Source: Methylobacterium phyllostachyos (GTDB taxonomy: Bacteria; Pseudomonadota; Alphaproteobacteria; Rhizobiales; Beijerinckiaceae). From it: a DNA stretch of 64,000 nt. This document shows positions 60,803 to 64,000 of this stretch, one piece after another (within the stretch, counting starts at the first letter, position 1; the number at the start of each line of letters is the position of its first letter). The notes beneath the pieces were generated by a model. That model did no database searches. It was not told the DNA's origin and saw only the letters and a list, made by a program, of their open reading frames with translations. A program made the translations under genes and the position numbers. Location: positions 62,001 to 126,000 of the forward strand of contig NZ_FNHS01000007.1 in NCBI RefSeq assembly GCF_900103445.1, read 5' to 3'.

Positions 60803-61696
60803 CTATGGCGGCGGCAGCGCGTCGATAAGCTGACGCAGGAACGCCCGCACCGCCTTCGGCAGCCGCCGGTCGCGCATGGCCTGGACCTGGATGCCCCGCG
60901 CGAGGCCCGCCCGGGCGCGGATCGGCAGGCTAACCAGCTCCTTGAGCTGCACGGGCGTCTGCACCGACAGCGCCGACATCAGCGCCAGCCCGCGCGAGCA
61001 CCGCACGAAGGGCAGCAGCGTCGAGAGATTGTTGGCGGTCAGAACCGGCTCGACCGCGATGCCCTCCAGCGCGCAGGCGGCGTCGAAGGCCTGCCGCAGG
61101 GTCGTGTCGCGGGTCGTCAGCGCGACCGGATAGGCCACCAGATCGGCCAGCCGCAGGACCGAGGCGCCCGCCAGGGGATGGTCGGCGGCGGCGAGCACCC
61201 GCATCTCGACCTGCCCGTCGTACAGCACCTCGACCTGCGCGGTGGGCGCGAGCGCGAAGGTGATCCCGAGATCGGCCTCCCCCATGGCCACCGTCTGGGT
61301 GACCTGCGCGGGCGGCAGGACCGTCACCTCGAACCGGATGCCCGGATGGGCGGCGTGGAAGGCCGCGATGGCGTTCGGCACGATATCCAAGGCGAAGCCT
61401 TCGGCGCTCGCCACCCGGATCAACCCCCGGGCGAGCCCTTCCAGCTCGCGGATTTCCGTGACCACCTGTTCGGCGCGGATCAGCACCTGATGGGCGTGCT
61501 GGGCCAGCAGCTCCCCCGCCGGGCTCGGCACCATGCCGCGCGGGCGCCGCTCGAACAGCACGCAGTCGAGCTCGGCCTCCAGGTTGGCGATCTGCCGGCT
61601 GATCGCCGAGGCCGCCACGTTGAGCTGTGCGGAGGCCGCAGCAATCGAGCCGGTGCGGGCCACGGCCAGGAAGTAGCGGAGGCCTGTCGTTTGCAC
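60803..61696 (-). CDS. LysR-type transcriptional regulator
   Basis: A 297-residue regulator. The N-terminal winged helix (MQTTGLRYFLAVARTGSIAA, SAQLNVAASAISRQIANLEA) is followed by the effector domain (LIRVASAEGFALDIVPNAIA, PGIRFEVTVLPPAQVTQTVA). It is divergent from a peptide ABC operon beginning at 61867, the classical arrangement of LysR and target, so it probably controls that operon and itself. The ligand is unknown. Confidence 0.92.
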   Translation of the reverse strand: MQTTGLRYFLAVARTGSIAAASAQLNVAASAISRQIANLEAELDCVLFERRPRGMVPSPAGELLAQHAHQVLIRAEQVVTEIRELEGLARGLIRVASAEGFALDIVPNAIAAFHAAHPGIRFEVTVLPPAQVTQTVAMGEADLGITFALAPTAQVEVLYDGQVEMRVLAAADHPLAGASVLRLADLVAYPVALTTRDTTLRQAFDAACALEGIAVEPVLTANNLSTLLPFVRCSRGLALMSALSVQTPVQLKELVSLPIRARAGLARGIQVQAMRDRRLPKAVRAFLRQLIDALPPP

Positions 61697-61866
61697 TATC
61701 CTACCTCGGCAAGACTATACAGCCACATCCGTTGCCGATCCGGCAAGGCAGCACTCGCCAAATTCTACTTGTTGCGATCCCAGATGCACAACATCATCGC
61801 AGGGTGAAAAAGGCGGCAGACGCGGATTGCTCCGCGGGACCTGTCCGCCTCGCCGTCGGAGCCTCA

Positions 61867-63387
61867 ATGCCGCTACGGACTCTCACCCTCGCAGCTTCGC
61901 TCGCGACCCTGATCGCCGCGCATCCGGCGCTCGCCGGCAAGGCCAACGATACGCTGGTCTACGCCTCCGACAGCGAGCCCGAGAACGTCAGCCCGTATCA
62001 TAACAGTGCCCGCGAGGGCGTGATCCTGGCCCGGAACTGCTGGGACACGCTGCTGTACCGGGACCCCAAGGACGGCACCTACAAGCCGATGCTGGCGACC
62101 GCCTGGACCTGGGCGGACGACACGACCCTCGACCTTACGATCCGCGAGGGCGTGGTCTTCCACAACGGCGACCCGCTCGGGCCGGAGGATGTGGCCTTCA
62201 CGTTCAACTACGTGCTGACGCCCGAGGCGCGCACCGTCACCCGCCAGAACGTCGACTGGATGAAGTCTGTGGAGGTGACCGGCCCGCACACGGTCCGCAT
62301 CCACCTGAAGGCGCCCTTCCCGGCGGCGCTCGAATACCTCGCCGGCCCGACCCCGATCTTCCCGGCCGCCTACTTCAAGAAGGTCGGCCTCGACGGCTTC
62401 GCCAAGGCGCCGATCGGCAGCGGCCCGTACAGGATCACCAAGGTCGATAGCGGCCGCGGCGTCAGCATGGAGCGGTTCGACAAGTACTGGCCGGACAGCC
62501 CCCTCGGGAAACCGAAGATCGGCAAGCTGCAGTTCCGCGTCATCCCGGACGGCGAGAGCCGGATGGCCGAGCTGATGACCGGCGGCGTCGACTGGATCTG
62601 GCGGGTGCCGAGCGACCAGGCCGAGCAACTGCGCGCCGCGCCCAACATCACGGTGCTGAACTCCGAGACGATGCGGGTCGGCTTCCTGCAATTCGACACG
62701 CTCGGCCGGGCGAAGGAGAACTCGCCGCTCAAGGACGTGCGCGTCCGGCAGGCGATCTCCTACGCCATCGACCGCAAGGCGATGGTCGACAACCTCGTGC
62801 GCGGCGCCTCGCGGGTGATGAACGCGCTGTGTTTCGTCGACCAGTTCGGCTGCACCGACCAGGGGGTGATGCGCTACCCCTACGACCCGGCCAAGGCCAA
62901 GGCGCTGCTCAAGGAAGCCGGCTATCCGAACGGGTTCGAGATCGACCTCGGCGCCTACCGCGAGCGGGACTATGCCGAGGCGGTGATCGGGTATCTGGGC
63001 GCCGTCGGCATCAAGGCGCGGCTCAACTATCTGCGCTACGCGGCGTTCCGGGATTCGCTGCGGGCCGGCAAGGTCTCGATCGGCTACCAGACCTGGGGTT
63101 CGTTCTCGGTGCTGGACGTCTCGGCCTTCGACGGGGTGTATTTCCGCGGCGGCGAGGAGGATCTGACCAAGGATCCGCAGGTGATCGCCGACCTGCAGGA
63201 GGGCGACGGCTCGACGGATCCCGAGACGCGCAAGGCCGCCTACGCCAAGGCGCTCCAGCGGATCGCCGCGCAGGCCTATGCCCTGCCGATGTTCTCCTAC
63301 TCGACCAACTACGCCTTCACGTCGGACCTCAATTTCACCGCCCAGCCCGACGAGGTGGCGCGCTTCTACGCGGCGTCGTGGAAGTGA
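61867..63387 (+). CDS. Peptide ABC transporter, periplasmic binding protein
   Basis: A 506-residue family 5 solute-binding protein. The signal peptide is MPLRTLTLAASLATLIAAHP (cleavage near ALA-G). The mature part has DTLVYASDSEPENVSPYHNS, REGVVFHNGDPLGPEDVAFT, GSGPYRITKVDSGRGVSMER and VRQAISYAIDRKAMVDNLV, all typical. The substrate is unknown (peptide, opine or nickel-chelate type all belong to this family). A DppB-type permease begins 240 bases downstream, after a large inverted repeat; the operon continues beyond the window. The ATG at 61867 is used; an upstream open frame is not coding. Confidence 0.9.
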   Translation: MPLRTLTLAASLATLIAAHPALAGKANDTLVYASDSEPENVSPYHNSAREGVILARNCWDTLLYRDPKDGTYKPMLATAWTWADDTTLDLTIREGVVFHNGDPLGPEDVAFTFNYVLTPEARTVTRQNVDWMKSVEVTGPHTVRIHLKAPFPAALEYLAGPTPIFPAAYFKKVGLDGFAKAPIGSGPYRITKVDSGRGVSMERFDKYWPDSPLGKPKIGKLQFRVIPDGESRMAELMTGGVDWIWRVPSDQAEQLRAAPNITVLNSETMRVGFLQFDTLGRAKENSPLKDVRVRQAISYAIDRKAMVDNLVRGASRVMNALCFVDQFGCTDQGVMRYPYDPAKAKALLKEAGYPNGFEIDLGAYRERDYAEAVIGYLGAVGIKARLNYLRYAAFRDSLRAGKVSIGYQTWGSFSVLDVSAFDGVYFRGGEEDLTKDPQVIADLQEGDGSTDPETRKAAYAKALQRIAAQAYALPMFSYSTNYAFTSDLNFTAQPDEVARFYAASWK

Positions 63388-63410
63388 GGGTGGTGGCCGT
63401 GGCGCAACGG

Positions 63411-63587
63411 TCCCCCTCCCCCCTCTGCGGGGGAGGGTGGCCCCTGCGTCAGCAGGGGTCGGGAGAGGGGAGCGACGGTGCAGAATGGGGCGTTGGCCTT
63501 CACGAAAGCCGCGCTCTTTCCGGAAGCCGGGTTCCCCTCTCCCGACCCCCTTTGGGGGCCATCCTCCCCCGCAGAGGGGGGAGGGGG
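63411..63587. repeat. GC-rich inverted repeat inside the ABC operon
   Basis: Left arm TCCCCCTCCCCCCTCTGCGG...GGGAGAGGGGA (63411-63471) and right arm TCCCCTCTCCCGACCCCC...GAGGGGG (63533-63587) are close reverse complements of about 55-60 bases around a 60-base centre. The internal parts of the arms differ a little. It lies between the binding-protein gene and the permease gene of one operon. Confidence 0.85.
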
Positions 63588-63626
63588 TACCCGCGCGATC
63601 GTCATCGCCAGGAAGGAGCCTGAGCC

Positions 63627-64000
63627 ATGCTGGCCTTCACGGTTCGGCGCGTGCTGGTCGCCCTGGCGGTGGCCGTCACCGTCTCGGTAGCGAGCTTTCT
63701 GCTCCTCCACCTCTCGGGCGACCTCGCCACCGCCATCGCCGGGCCCGAGGCCACCGGGCCGCAGATCGCGCAGATCCGCCAGGATTACGGACTCGACCAG
63801 CCGCTGCTCACCCAGTTCTTCACCTGGGGCTGGCGGGCCCTGCACCTCGATTTCGGCAACTCCTTCTACTTCCGCGAGCGGGTCATCGATCTGCTCGCAG
63901 CCCGCCTGCCGATCACCCTCTATCTCGGGTTCATCGCGCTCGCCGTCGCGCTGTTCGTGGCCATTCCCCTCGGCGTCATCGCGGCCGTGAAGCGGGACAC
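63627..64000 (+). CDS. Peptide ABC transporter permease, DppB type (runs off the window)
   Basis: The first 124 residues are visible: LAFTVRRVLVALAVAVTVSV, then a periplasmic part (IAGPEATGPQIAQIRQDYGL, FGNSFYFRERVIDLLAAR) and a second helix (YLGFIALAVALFVAIPLGVI). This is the usual DppB/OppB N-terminus. AGGAAGGAG precedes the ATG at 63627. It belongs to the operon of the binding protein at 61867. Confidence 0.9.
   Translation, partial: MLAFTVRRVLVALAVAVTVSVASFLLLHLSGDLATAIAGPEATGPQIAQIRQDYGLDQPLLTQFFTWGWRALHLDFGNSFYFRERVIDLLAARLPITLYLGFIALAVALFVAIPLGVIAAVKRD

Overview
The window is a chromosomal segment of a high-GC alphaproteobacterium, most likely Methylobacterium or a close relative (inference). 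The pointers are the high GC content, the lptM-like/lysA pair, a TTAA-N7-TTAA CtrA-type box, EcfG-like GGAAC promoters, an MmgR/suhB-type small RNA, unfused coiled-coil and response-regulator genes, and GC-rich palindromic repeats between genes. No phage, integrase, insertion sequence or CRISPR array is visible.

Layout. 1-3.4 kb: end of an unknown gene, a Cys-rich exported protein, an LptM-like lipoprotein, lysA, a family 2 glycosyltransferase and tRNA-Ser(GCU). 3.6-6.9 kb: an MFS anion transporter followed by decayed genes (a VOC protein with two frameshifts and a LysR remnant). 6.9-9.4 kb: a lower-GC orphan TadE/TadE/TadG-like cluster. 9.6-15.2 kb: a copper/silver efflux operon (Met-rich protein, FixH/YtkA-like protein, CusB, CusA) on the minus strand. 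15.5-18.4 kb: small genes (membrane protein, PilZ, YqaE/Pmp3, YfdX). 18.5-25.8 kb: an M20 amidohydrolase divergent from a complete peptide ABC importer (binding protein, two permeases, double ATPase). 26.3-33.6 kb: a Trm112-type methyltransferase, an SAF-domain oxidoreductase, a luciferase-like monooxygenase and a molybdopterin oxidoreductase.

33.7-38.1 kb: a minus-strand run of three coiled-coil proteins and a single-domain response regulator, whose upstream region carries a perfect CtrA-type box shared with a divergent exported protein gene. This is the best candidate here for an undescribed system, possibly a cell-cycle-controlled cytoskeletal or polarity module. 38.5-40.6 kb: small unknowns, a second stand-alone receiver and a remarkable polyhistidine exported protein. 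41.2-45.1 kb: a PaoABC-type periplasmic aldehyde oxidoreductase. 45.2-51.7 kb: an MHYT-GGDEF-EAL enzyme, a spermidine synthase-like protein, an SRPBCC protein, a PAS protein and a GlcG/HbpS-like protein. 52-55.3 kb: a divergent Mfd-like helicase. 55.7-58.5 kb: a hybrid histidine kinase. 58.7 kb: a small RNA with its own promoter and terminator. 58.9-64 kb: a DUF2891 protein, a CDP-diacylglycerol pyrophosphatase, and a LysR regulator divergent from a second peptide ABC operon that runs off the window.

The overall theme is nutrient and metal handling at the envelope (two peptide importers, copper efflux, periplasmic aldehyde oxidation) mixed with signalling genes. All functional names rest on reading the translated sequences; no database search was run.
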